Shown here piece after piece: positions 1 through 7,362 of a stretch of DNA of 36,929 nucleotides. The notes under the pieces are model-generated. The model was not told the DNA's origin, ran no database searches, and saw only the letters and a list, made by a program, of their open reading frames with translations. Position numbers and translations under genes: made by a program. This stretch comes from Phocaeicola_A sp045545095 (GTDB lineage Bacteria; Bacteroidota; Bacteroidia; Bacteroidales; Bacteroidaceae), in NCBI GenBank assembly GCA_045545095.1, contig JAZQAG010000057.1:1-36929 (forward strand), given 5' to 3'. How positions within the stretch are numbered: position 1 is the stretch's first letter; every line of letters starts with the position of its first letter.

Positions 1-12
1 GATAATATAATT

Positions 13-3000
13 ATGAGAAAAAACATTAAACTCCAAAATGCCATTGGACACTGGAAGCGTGTTGCAACGGCGACTTTACGTTGGAAGGGAATCACGCTAC
101 TATTCATCTGTGCATTTGTTTTTAACAAAAGTGCTCATGCATATGATGATTTGCGGAATACTCTTGATTACATGTTTGCTAAAATTGATCGGAATTCGGT
201 TCCAACCGGTTATCTTATTGATTATGCAATAGAATATGAGAATCTTGACAAATATAGTGGTAGAGAAAATACATCTGCAAAGCAATGTGATGTTGTGACA
301 TATGCGAATATAGTAAAGACTCTGTTTTCGTCATCATTTGGTAAAACGTCTTATCATCAATTTAAAAACAGTCTTTATGATGCGCCGATAATTGATAAGG
401 TCGATTCAAAATGTCGATTAAGTATTATTTTTCAAGATTACGCTCAACTTAAAGCAAATTCTTTAAATACAGGAGCAATAGCTTATGAGAATGGACAGGT
501 ATATTTGAACAGGCAAGATGCTTTTCAAATCAAAAAACTGTGTGCAGCATGTCTCATTGACAATGCCAAGGAAAATAATAACATCACATTCACTCTTCCT
601 AAAGAACTGATATTGAGCAATGTATCTATTTCTGATGTACAAATTGATTGTGGCAATGGGCTTCAAAGTTTAATAAACAAAGATGTGCATATTTACTTTC
701 CAGAAGGTCATCATATAATTAATGTTGTTATCACAGACTTATCTGGAGATAGGTACTATTCTTCAACAACAATAGAAATAAGAAACAATGCGTTGTCAAG
801 AAATAATACACGTTCATTTGATGCAATTATCGACCGTAGTGAAGAAATTACGGGGAATTCATATAACGGAGTTATGACAAAAGCAGATGTCTCTATAATA
901 TATGCAAGTAACAATTATAGTGGTCGAATTAAAAAACCTCTAATATTTGTTGAAGGATTTGACCCACGTGATTTAGTTCCGGCATTAAAAGGGTTTATGA
1001 CTTGTGGATCAGTTTATAAATATTGGGCAGATTTTATCACCAGGAATCAATATGACTTCATTTATGTTGATTGGCATGAGTCTGGGGAGTATATACAAGC
1101 TAATGCATACACGCTTATTAATGTTATTGAAAAAATTAATGAACTTAGAGATAGTAATTCTGATCCAGCTATCATAATAGGACATAGTATGGGAGGTTTG
1201 GTTGCGAGGTATGCACTAAAAACAATGGAAAATAATAATAAAATCCATAATGTAGGAACTTATGTAAGTTATGATGCACCTCATATGGGCGCTAATGTTC
1301 CAATGGGTTTATTATATGGCTTTCATGGGTTATTGAAATTTTTGGATGATAAAGATGTAATTGATTATCTTGTAAAGAAATATACAGATGTCGAAAAGTT
1401 AATCCAAATTGGTGAAAGATTCGCTTATTCAACCGCAACTCAACAAATGCTTGTAGATTATATAGACCCTACTGGTTCAAAGAACAATTCCGTGCATCTT
1501 CAATGGCAATCGGAACTTGACATACTTGGATTCCCAAATGGTGATCCGGGTAAAGAGCTTAAGAAAATAGCAATAGCGAATAGTGATTACTCTTCAATGT
1601 CGGTTCCAGACAAATATATCAATTGCGACTTTTCTGCTGGGACAAATGTTGCCCAGCCTATATCTCCATTATTATCTATTGCAGCAGGAGTTTTATTCCA
1701 AGATGTAATTGCTGGATTACTGACAGTTCTACCAGGTAGAGATGAAATAAATGGATATTTTGAATGCCTTTCTGTAAAACAGATAGGTCAAAAGGTTACA
1801 GATATACATATAGAATATAAAAAAAACTTTCTTTGGTTAATTCCTATCTCGAAAACAATGTTTTCATACACCAAAACACATCAGGGAAATTGTTTGTACG
1901 ATACATATCCGGCATCATTATATAGCAACAGTAATATGACCCATCAAGATAGTAATGATGATGGATTTCCTGATTTTGCTCCTATTATATATGATTGGAG
2001 TTATGATATAGATATTCTGCCTCAATTTGCATTTGTTCCAACATCCAGTGCGCTTGCTGTGGATAATGGAATAAATCCGGCACCATCTATTTTTCTTTCT
2101 AACCCAAATCCGTCATTATCTGCTTTTGACGAAATCAAGATGGTACACAACACAAGCCATAATTCTTTCCCAGAAGAGTGCCAAACTTGGATAGAGGAGC
2201 AGATTAAAACGACAATATCAGGACCGTCAACCGGCTTTACTGGAGCTAAATATACAATATCAAGTCAAATAGGGCAAGTAAATTGGACGAGTTCTGATGC
2301 GTCGCTGGCAACGATTTCTAATCAAGGAGTTTTGACTGTTCATGGGAAAGGAATTGTTAAAATTGCAGCTAGTGTTAATGGTATAGAATACTCAAAAAAA
2401 ATTTTAGTTGGGTCGCCAACATACATTTTGAGTGCAAATCATGTACCAGGTGGATATATGATAAATGCAAATATAATATCGTCTCAATTTAAAAATTATA
2501 CATCTTGGATAAATCAGGTGATAACTTTTTGTTGGGGTGTAAAATATGCGGGAAGAGACATTACATGGATAAGTAGTCATAGCCCTTCAATAATGCTTCC
2601 GCTTGAAAAAGATGCGGATAATGTAACTGTGTATTTTAAACTAATAGACAACAATGAGAATGAAAGCCCAATGCAATTTGTTAATGCAGTATCTTCAGAT
2701 TTATTCTCTGTAAACAATAATATTCTATCAATTGATGAAAATAAGAATATATATAAGGAAAATGGTTCGTTGTATTCATATAAGAATGGTAAAATTTACC
2801 TAACAAGAGATACCTCGCTTCCATCCCAGTACCAAAAAGACATTTGGACATCTACAAAAGGAGTTGTTTTTAGTCCCTTTTCTTCGGCTTATGACGTAAC
2901 GGTTACACGGGGAGAAATTCCGATTAAGCAAGTATTACCAGAAGAAGAGTTAAATCTTGTGATACAAAATGCTACAACAGGTAAAGAGTATGTATATACC

Positions 3001-3066
3001 ATTGCATTGTTGAATCCGGAGGATAAAATTATACAGTTCATTCCTGTCACTTTCAAAATGAAATAA
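13..3066 (+). CDS. Exported lipase-like alpha/beta hydrolase with Ig-like domain
   Basis: A 1,017-aa protein with a long positively charged N-terminus and a hydrophobic segment ending near SAHA (about residue 43), which fits a Sec signal peptide. Around residues 305-430 there is an alpha/beta-hydrolase core: PLIFVEGFDP, then the nucleophile elbow GHSMGG (Ser392), then DAPHMGANVP (residues 421-430), as in lipases and PGAP1-like esterases. Residues about 735-800 (WTSSDASLATIS..GVLTVHGKG) resemble a bacterial Ig-like group 2 (Big_2) domain. The likely role is hydrolysis of a lipid or acyl ester at or outside the cell envelope; the substrate is unknown. It lies 2 nt upstream of a lipoprotein gene, so it is probably co-transcribed with the genes to its right. 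No in-frame stop is visible in the 12 nt upstream, so the start could lie further left. Confidence 0.75.
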   Translation: MRKNIKLQNAIGHWKRVATATLRWKGITLLFICAFVFNKSAHAYDDLRNTLDYMFAKIDRNSVPTGYLIDYAIEYENLDKYSGRENTSAKQCDVVTYANIVKTLFSSSFGKTSYHQFKNSLYDAPIIDKVDSKCRLSIIFQDYAQLKANSLNTGAIAYENGQVYLNRQDAFQIKKLCAACLIDNAKENNNITFTLPKELILSNVSISDVQIDCGNGLQSLINKDVHIYFPEGHHIINVVITDLSGDRYYSSTTIEIRNNALSRNNTRSFDAIIDRSEEITGNSYNGVMTKADVSIIYASNNYSGRIKKPLIFVEGFDPRDLVPALKGFMTCGSVYKYWADFITRNQYDFIYVDWHESGEYIQANAYTLINVIEKINELRDSNSDPAIIIGHSMGGLVARYALKTMENNNKIHNVGTYVSYDAPHMGANVPMGLLYGFHGLLKFLDDKDVIDYLVKKYTDVEKLIQIGERFAYSTATQQMLVDYIDPTGSKNNSVHLQWQSELDILGFPNGDPGKELKKIAIANSDYSSMSVPDKYINCDFSAGTNVAQPISPLLSIAAGVLFQDVIAGLLTVLPGRDEINGYFECLSVKQIGQKVTDIHIEYKKNFLWLIPISKTMFSYTKTHQGNCLYDTYPASLYSNSNMTHQDSNDDGFPDFAPIIYDWSYDIDILPQFAFVPTSSALAVDNGINPAPSIFLSNPNPSLSAFDEIKMVHNTSHNSFPEECQTWIEEQIKTTISGPSTGFTGAKYTISSQIGQVNWTSSDASLATISNQGVLTVHGKGIVKIAASVNGIEYSKKILVGSPTYILSANHVPGGYMINANIISSQFKNYTSWINQVITFCWGVKYAGRDITWISSHSPSIMLPLEKDADNVTVYFKLIDNNENESPMQFVNAVSSDLFSVNNNILSIDENKNIYKENGSLYSYKNGKIYLTRDTSLPSQYQKDIWTSTKGVVFSPFSSAYDVTVTRGEIPIKQVLPEEELNLVIQNATTGKEYVYTIALLNPEDKIIQFIPVTFKMK

Positions 3067-3068
3067 AT

Positions 3069-3704
3069 ATGAAACATAGCTTAAGTATTCTATTATTAGC
3101 AATGTTTTTCATGGCTGTATTGTCAAGTTGTGAAAAAAAGGAAATACTGAAGAATAAGACTGTCTATGGAGAAGCGACTATAAATAATAAATGTTTGTTG
3201 CAATACACAACAATTGGTGAAGGTGTATCTAATAAATACTGGTTTCTTCCATTAGGACATGATAACAATTTTATAGTCAAAGAAGGCGTATGTTACTTTC
3301 AAATGTTTTTACGGGATTGTGAAGAAACGGATTCAGAGAACTTTTGGTTAATCCTAATAGGATGCCATACTGATGAGAATTTTCCTGTCATTGGCAAGGA
3401 ATATAAGATTGTTGTCCAAAATCAAATTGAATTGGGCAATATATATAACTCTTTCTATTGGAGTGGAGAACTTAGAGATTTCTATTCTGGTAACCCCGAA
3501 TTTGAGCCTTACGGCATCGCTGGTTTAAGCAGATCTCCTTCTCATTACGAATTTATACCCTTAGATGGATCGTTACTATTCCTGAAAGGAGATTCAAAGG
3601 TGGGTGAATATTCCATTTCATACAATCTTGAAAGCGATGATAATACTGTTGGTGAAAAATATCGTATTGTAGGTAAATTTAACGGTAAACTTAAAATTAT
3701 TTAA
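3069..3704 (+). CDS. Lipoprotein of unknown function (211 aa)
   Basis: The N-terminus is a clear lipoprotein signal: a hydrophobic stretch followed by the lipobox VLSSC, with Cys21 as the lipidation site. The rest is beta-rich and acidic, with no motif I recognise. It starts 2 nt after the lipase-like gene and its stop overlaps the next start by one base (TAATG), so the three genes are translationally close. It may be a surface or periplasmic partner of the upstream hydrolase; this is inference from position only. The family is not recognised with confidence. Confidence 0.7.
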   Translation: MKHSLSILLLAMFFMAVLSSCEKKEILKNKTVYGEATINNKCLLQYTTIGEGVSNKYWFLPLGHDNNFIVKEGVCYFQMFLRDCEETDSENFWLILIGCHTDENFPVIGKEYKIVVQNQIELGNIYNSFYWSGELRDFYSGNPEFEPYGIAGLSRSPSHYEFIPLDGSLLFLKGDSKVGEYSISYNLESDDNTVGEKYRIVGKFNGKLKII

Positions 3705-4021
3705 TGATAATGAAAACCATAAAACTTTTGTTCATAATGTCGATAGCATTATGTACGTCATGTCAAGAGCAAGATCTTGTATATGATTCTCCCATGGATT
3801 CGGGAAACATTATAGATGTCCACATGGATAGTCTTTTGATTTATCAAAAACAAATAAATCATGGTGAGATGCTCAATAATTTAATAAGATCTGGGAATGG
3901 TAAATTTTACCTTGATTTATCTGTCGATGATGCAGAGAAATTGGGTATTTCTCTTTCTGAGTATGATAATATTTTGAAGCAAATAGAACAGTTAAACAAT
4001 ATAAACTATAAAATTAAGTAA
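3704..4021 (+). CDS. Small lipoprotein (105 aa)
   Basis: A short protein with a lipoprotein signal (LCTSC, Cys about 20 from the first Met). The start overlaps the previous stop (TAATG); a second Met at 3710 (MKTIKLL) would also give a good signal peptide. The mature part is acidic and mostly helical, with the segment LDLSVDDAEKLGISLSEYDNILKQIEQLN. It precedes the dead astacin gene by 2 nt. Function unknown; a small helper lipoprotein of the neighbouring proteins is the simplest reading. Confidence 0.6.
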   Translation: MIMKTIKLLFIMSIALCTSCQEQDLVYDSPMDSGNIIDVHMDSLLIYQKQINHGEMLNNLIRSGNGKFYLDLSVDDAEKLGISLSEYDNILKQIEQLNNINYKIK

Positions 4022-4023
4022 TT

Positions 4024-5103
4024 ATGAAACAAATTGTAAAACCTATTGTGGCCATGACTGCTATGGCCTCAATGTTATCGTTTGGCTCTTGTACAAACGA
4101 AGATGAAGTAATGTCATTCTCTCTGGAGAAATCAGATCAACAAGGCGTTGATTTCGTGGCTGAGTTTACACCTCAGCAGGAAGCTGCACTTATTGAAACC
4201 GGAAATCCGTATGGTGAGGTTGCTCAAAAGGATTCCTGGACAAGTGCTATATCCGCTGATATCCCAACATGTTGGGGTGTGTTTGAATTGCCTGAATATT
4301 CAAATACTCGAGCAGTGGGTATCTATGGCTCATATCCTGCCCAGTATTGGACGATGCTTCGAGTTAAACTTCTTCAACTCCCTCAAAATGTAAAGGATGA
4401 AGCGATTATGGCTATTGAGCAAATTGAAAACTCAACTAATGTACGGTTTTATAATTCAATCGAAGATGAGGAATATTATGAGCCAGGACATATAAAACTG
4501 CCCAACATTGCAGTGCGCATGAATGGATCTGCTGTTGAAGGTAGTGGTAGTTACGGTCTTATAGGAGGAGAACAGTTCATTAATGTTCCCACTGCGTTGC
4601 AATATGAATCAGACGATGAGATTCGTCGGTTCTTCCTTCACGCTTTTTGTAATGCTGCTGGCATGTTCAATGAACAACAGCGCAAGGATCGAGATGATTA
4701 TGTAACAATCAATCTTAATAATGTAAAAAGCAACTGTAAATCAGCCTTTACAAAGATTACTCAAAATTACACTATGCAGGGAAGTTTTGACTATTTTTCG
4801 ATAACATTGGCTGCTTCTACAGATTATTCAAACGGCTCAGGAAACACCATTATGAAAACAGGTAATTACTCTATTGCCAAATCCTACTCTCTTTCTTATA
4901 ATGATATCTATTTCTTAAATGGGCGTTATTTGCCTTACATCGCAAGGACAGATAATTATATCGAATTGGATGATACATATTATCCCAATGGTCAAAAACT
5001 TACAGAGGCAGAAAGATTACAGTTGCAAACACAATTAAATAACCAAAGAGGGTTATATGGTGAGCCACCTCTAAGCGGTAGAGCTATCTTAGTGGAATGG
5101 TAA
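4024..5103 (+). CDS. Astacin-like (M12A) lipoprotein with destroyed active site
   Basis: A 359-aa lipoprotein (lipobox FGSC near residue 23). It aligns over most of its length with the intact protease at 5375-6499: shared TNVRFYN, IGG..NV/NI, DRD(D/N)Y(V/I)T, YLPYIAR.D and the LTEA.R..LQ..LNN tail. The zinc site HExxHxxxxxHExxR has become HAFCNAAGMFNEQQR (from His206): the catalytic Glu is Ala, and the second and third His are Asn. The Met-turn SIMIYGSY is replaced by SITLAAS. It should therefore not hydrolyse peptides by the astacin mechanism. It could be a pseudoenzyme (inhibitor, binding or regulatory partner) or a gene drifting toward loss. The frame is fully open over 1,080 nt, which argues for retention. 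Confidence 0.8.
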   Translation: MKQIVKPIVAMTAMASMLSFGSCTNEDEVMSFSLEKSDQQGVDFVAEFTPQQEAALIETGNPYGEVAQKDSWTSAISADIPTCWGVFELPEYSNTRAVGIYGSYPAQYWTMLRVKLLQLPQNVKDEAIMAIEQIENSTNVRFYNSIEDEEYYEPGHIKLPNIAVRMNGSAVEGSGSYGLIGGEQFINVPTALQYESDDEIRRFFLHAFCNAAGMFNEQQRKDRDDYVTINLNNVKSNCKSAFTKITQNYTMQGSFDYFSITLAASTDYSNGSGNTIMKTGNYSIAKSYSLSYNDIYFLNGRYLPYIARTDNYIELDDTYYPNGQKLTEAERLQLQTQLNNQRGLYGEPPLSGRAILVEW

Positions 5104-5164
5104 TTGAACAGCCAAGTATGTCTGCTGATTATGATTGTATTATAGTATACGCAGTAAGTATTTG

Positions 5165-5343
5165 TGCTTTTTCTGATGTCGTAAAATTGAGTATTCTCTT
5201 TAGATGACAATAATTGGGGAAAACCCAAAAATGCACAAATACTTTCTGTTTTACCTATAAAGTCGACAGCAATCCAGCAGACCAGAATGTTTAAAGGCGC
5301 GGAATCTGAAAAACGAGATGTATAGGAACTAACTAAAATAAAT
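5165..5343 (+). pseudogene. Decayed internal-deletion copy of the lipoprotein gene at 6512-7021
   Basis: In the 271-nt gap between the two astacin-like genes, 12 nt at 5190-5201 match the 5' part of the downstream lipoprotein gene (6542-6553). About 83 nt at 5261-5343 match its 3' end and the leader of the precursor gene (6972-7056), with roughly four in five bases identical by eye. The matching blocks lie 71 nt apart here and 430 nt apart in the intact copy, so about 360 nt are missing. No open frame survives. This fits a tandem duplication of [astacin + lipoprotein] followed by decay of the first lipoprotein. The rest of the gap shows nothing else. Confidence 0.45.
5261..5343 (+). repeat. 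Direct repeat, copy A
   Basis: An imperfect copy of 6972-7056. It begins AGTCGACA, shares CAGACCAGA, GCGGAA and CTGAAAA, and ends AAAATAAAT shortly before an ATG in both places. One single-base gap is needed in the alignment. Confidence 0.6.
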
Positions 5344-5374
5344 ATATGCTACTCAAATTATAGAATGGTGGTAT

Positions 5375-6499
5375 ATGTCTAATATAATAAAACAAAGCAA
5401 TATGGTAAGAAAAATTTATCTTGTAGTGGCAACAGTCCTTGGATTGGCATTCAGTTCTTGCTCGAATGATGTCAACGAGGACATAATAGCCGAGGCTTCC
5501 GGTACATTGTCAAGTACCGAAACTGATATTGTTGAACTCAAATCGGGTTTTACAATCACGAAAAAAGATGGTGTGTATTCAATGGGGGACATTCTTTTGT
5601 CAGAAGAGCAAGTGGAATTGCTGGATGAGACTGGTAGTATTTATCCTGCACCGGCTACCGCGGTTCCCTGTGACAGTATCATGGTTAGCCCAATTGCAGG
5701 TGCTAAAGTTGTTTATCCGACAAATACGACACGTGCCGTGGGGCGACATCCCAATGAGAATGTATTTTGGAGTATGGTCAGATATGTGATTGATCCGAGT
5801 TTAACAGCAAGTGAACGAAATGTATTGAGAAGTGCCATTCAGCATATTGAATCAAGAACGAATGTTCGTTTTTACAATGCTACTGGACAACCAACAGTGG
5901 ATCCAACTTATGGGTTTGCCTATCCTTATGTGAATATACAGAATAATACCGAAAGTGCATTTGTAAGTAATTCATACGTTGGTCGTATTGGTGGAAGACA
6001 AAATCTTAATATAGGAAGTGCATGCGGTGTTGGAGTAGTTGTCCACGAGTTGTGTCATGCATGTGCTATGTATCATGAACATTGTCGTTATGATAGAGAC
6101 AATTATATCACAGTATATACAAATAATGTTGAAGATGATGCTCTAAACGATGTGCGTAAAATAACATCTAATTACTATATGCGAGGAGGTTTTGATTTTA
6201 ACTCCATTATGATTTATGGTTCTTATACTTTCAGTAAAAATGGGCAACCAACAATGCTGAAAAAAGATGGCAGCACATTTTATCAAAATGATGTGTTGTC
6301 AGATTTGGACAGAGCATGGTTAAATTATTTTTACCTACCATATATCGCTCGTTCCGATGTTTATAGAGAATTGGATGATGTTGTGTATGACGGGAATAAC
6401 AATGTCTTGACGGAGGCACAAAGAATCGAACTACAAGCCGCTCTAAATAATGGGAATCCGACACCACCCTCTGGTGGAAGAATACCTAATGTGCATTGA
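5375..6499 (+). CDS. Astacin-like M12A metalloprotease lipoprotein
   Basis: A 374-aa lipoprotein with lipobox AFSSC; the upstream start is given, but Met10 (MVRKIYLVV) is an equally good start. The zinc-binding consensus HExxHxxxxxHExxRxDRD is complete as HELCHACAMYHEHCRYDRD from His224, with catalytic Glu225 and zinc ligands His228 and His234. A Met-turn follows (SIMIYGSY), so this is very likely an active zinc endopeptidase of the astacin family, anchored in the envelope. Oddities are two cysteines between the zinc ligands (227, 230) and Ala in place of the usual Gly. The 12-nt spacing to the next lipoprotein and 38 nt from there to the peptide precursor put it in the same probable operon. 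It may process the peptide, or a target at the surface; that is inference. Confidence 0.85.
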   Translation: MSNIIKQSNMVRKIYLVVATVLGLAFSSCSNDVNEDIIAEASGTLSSTETDIVELKSGFTITKKDGVYSMGDILLSEEQVELLDETGSIYPAPATAVPCDSIMVSPIAGAKVVYPTNTTRAVGRHPNENVFWSMVRYVIDPSLTASERNVLRSAIQHIESRTNVRFYNATGQPTVDPTYGFAYPYVNIQNNTESAFVSNSYVGRIGGRQNLNIGSACGVGVVVHELCHACAMYHEHCRYDRDNYITVYTNNVEDDALNDVRKITSNYYMRGGFDFNSIMIYGSYTFSKNGQPTMLKKDGSTFYQNDVLSDLDRAWLNYFYLPYIARSDVYRELDDVVYDGNNNVLTEAQRIELQAALNNGNPTPPSGGRIPNVH

Positions 6500-6511
6500 A
6501 AATAGTAGCAT

Positions 6512-7021
6512 ATGACAAATCAAAAAACAAAAATCGGTATAAGTATTCTCTTTTTAACGATGCTTATAATGCTTACAAGTTGCGATTTTTTAGGTGACGA
6601 TGAACCAACGGATAAAAAAGAGACAGTGACTTTGTACGTTTCATCAGAAACAGGCATCATGAGTGGTCTTACCGCTGTGGAGTATGAGTGTATGCTCGTC
6701 AAAGAAAAGGGGCAGACTTCATGGAACCCGTGGGAATTTGAGGGCATAACTGGGTTTACTTACGAAAAAGGGTTCGATTACGAGCTTTTGGTTACAAAAA
6801 CCATTTATGCGAATCCTCCTGCTGACGGAGGAAGTTACAGCTATGAATTGATACGGGTAGTTTCAAAAAATTCACCCGATACTCCTCAGGGTAAGTTTAC
6901 AATGGTTGAGTTATCGAGAACGATGAATATCTACAATACATTGTGTTGCACATTCAAACAAGGAAGATTAGAGTCGACAATAATCCCACAGACCAGACTG
7001 GATAAAAGGAGCGGAAACTGA
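6512..7021 (+). CDS. Lipoprotein of unknown function (169 aa)
   Basis: It has a lipoprotein signal with lipobox MLTSC (Cys24), then an acidic linker (GDDEPTDKKE) and a beta-rich domain. The protein resembles small Bacteroidales lipoproteins that sit after proteases, but I cannot name the family. It starts 12 nt after the astacin gene. A decayed copy lies after the dead astacin (5165-5343), which suggests that the protease and this lipoprotein form a unit, for example protease plus partner or self-protection lipoprotein. That role is inference. Confidence 0.65.
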   Translation: MTNQKTKIGISILFLTMLIMLTSCDFLGDDEPTDKKETVTLYVSSETGIMSGLTAVEYECMLVKEKGQTSWNPWEFEGITGFTYEKGFDYELLVTKTIYANPPADGGSYSYELIRVVSKNSPDTPQGKFTMVELSRTMNIYNTLCCTFKQGRLESTIIPQTRLDKRSGN

Positions 7022-7056
7022 AAAGCTTATGAGTAGGTAAAACATAAAAAATAAAT
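6972..7056 (+). repeat. Direct repeat, copy B
   Basis: The partner of 5261-5343. It covers the last 50 nt of the lipoprotein gene and the leader of the precursor gene, ending 3 nt before the precursor ATG. Confidence 0.6.
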
Positions 7057-7059
7057 GTC

Positions 7060-7275
7060 ATGGACAAAGATGTGCACAATGAAAATTTGACACTTCAAAA
7101 AGAAGCTTTAAATTTGTTAGCTAGTGAAATGTCTGAGATTAAAGGCGGTACTATGTCTTCCAGTTGTAGTGGAAGCCTTACAAAACCAGGCCAAGCTCTT
7201 GAGAGTGATGAATTTTTATCAGTAACGGGATGCAGTTCGTGCAACAAAACGCAGAGTTGCCAGACCCATACTTAA
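7060..7275 (+). CDS. RiPP precursor peptide with double-glycine leader
   Basis: A 71-aa peptide. Residues 1-30 form a charged, amphipathic leader (LTLQKEALNLLASEMSEIKGG region) that ends in the Gly-Gly cleavage motif used by C39 peptidases. The core (31-71) is rich in Ser, Thr and Cys, with Cys36, Cys58, Cys61 and Cys67 and no strongly hydrophobic run. Immediately downstream are a radical SAM/SPASM enzyme and a C39 ABC exporter, the expected maturation and export partners. This organisation fits the GG-Bacteroidales type of radical-SAM peptide precursors as I remember that family. The likely modifications are sulfur-to-carbon or carbon-carbon crosslinks at the Cys or neighbouring residues, but the sequence does not show which. 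No second precursor is visible. Confidence 0.8.
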   Translation: MDKDVHNENLTLQKEALNLLASEMSEIKGGTMSSSCSGSLTKPGQALESDEFLSVTGCSSCNKTQSCQTHT

Positions 7276-7280
7276 AAAAC

Positions 7281-7332
7281 TCGCAAGATGCGAACAAATG
7301 CAGGATGGCAATTTGTCATCCTGCAAAAAAAA
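7281..7332 (+). promoter_or_regulatory. Tandem hairpins between precursor and maturase genes
   Basis: Two hairpins lie just after the precursor stop. The first is TCGCA/TGCGA with loop AGA (7281-7293). The second is TGCAGGATG..CATCCTGCA (7299-7325), which extends by one G-U and two Watson-Crick pairs to a 3-nt loop. The second is followed by eight A residues, not a T tract, so on the + strand it is not a classical terminator. It may protect the precursor mRNA 3' end or lower read-through into the maturase gene, giving more substrate than enzyme. Confidence 0.55.
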
Positions 7333-7362
7333 CTTTAATTATTCACATATATTCAATACATA

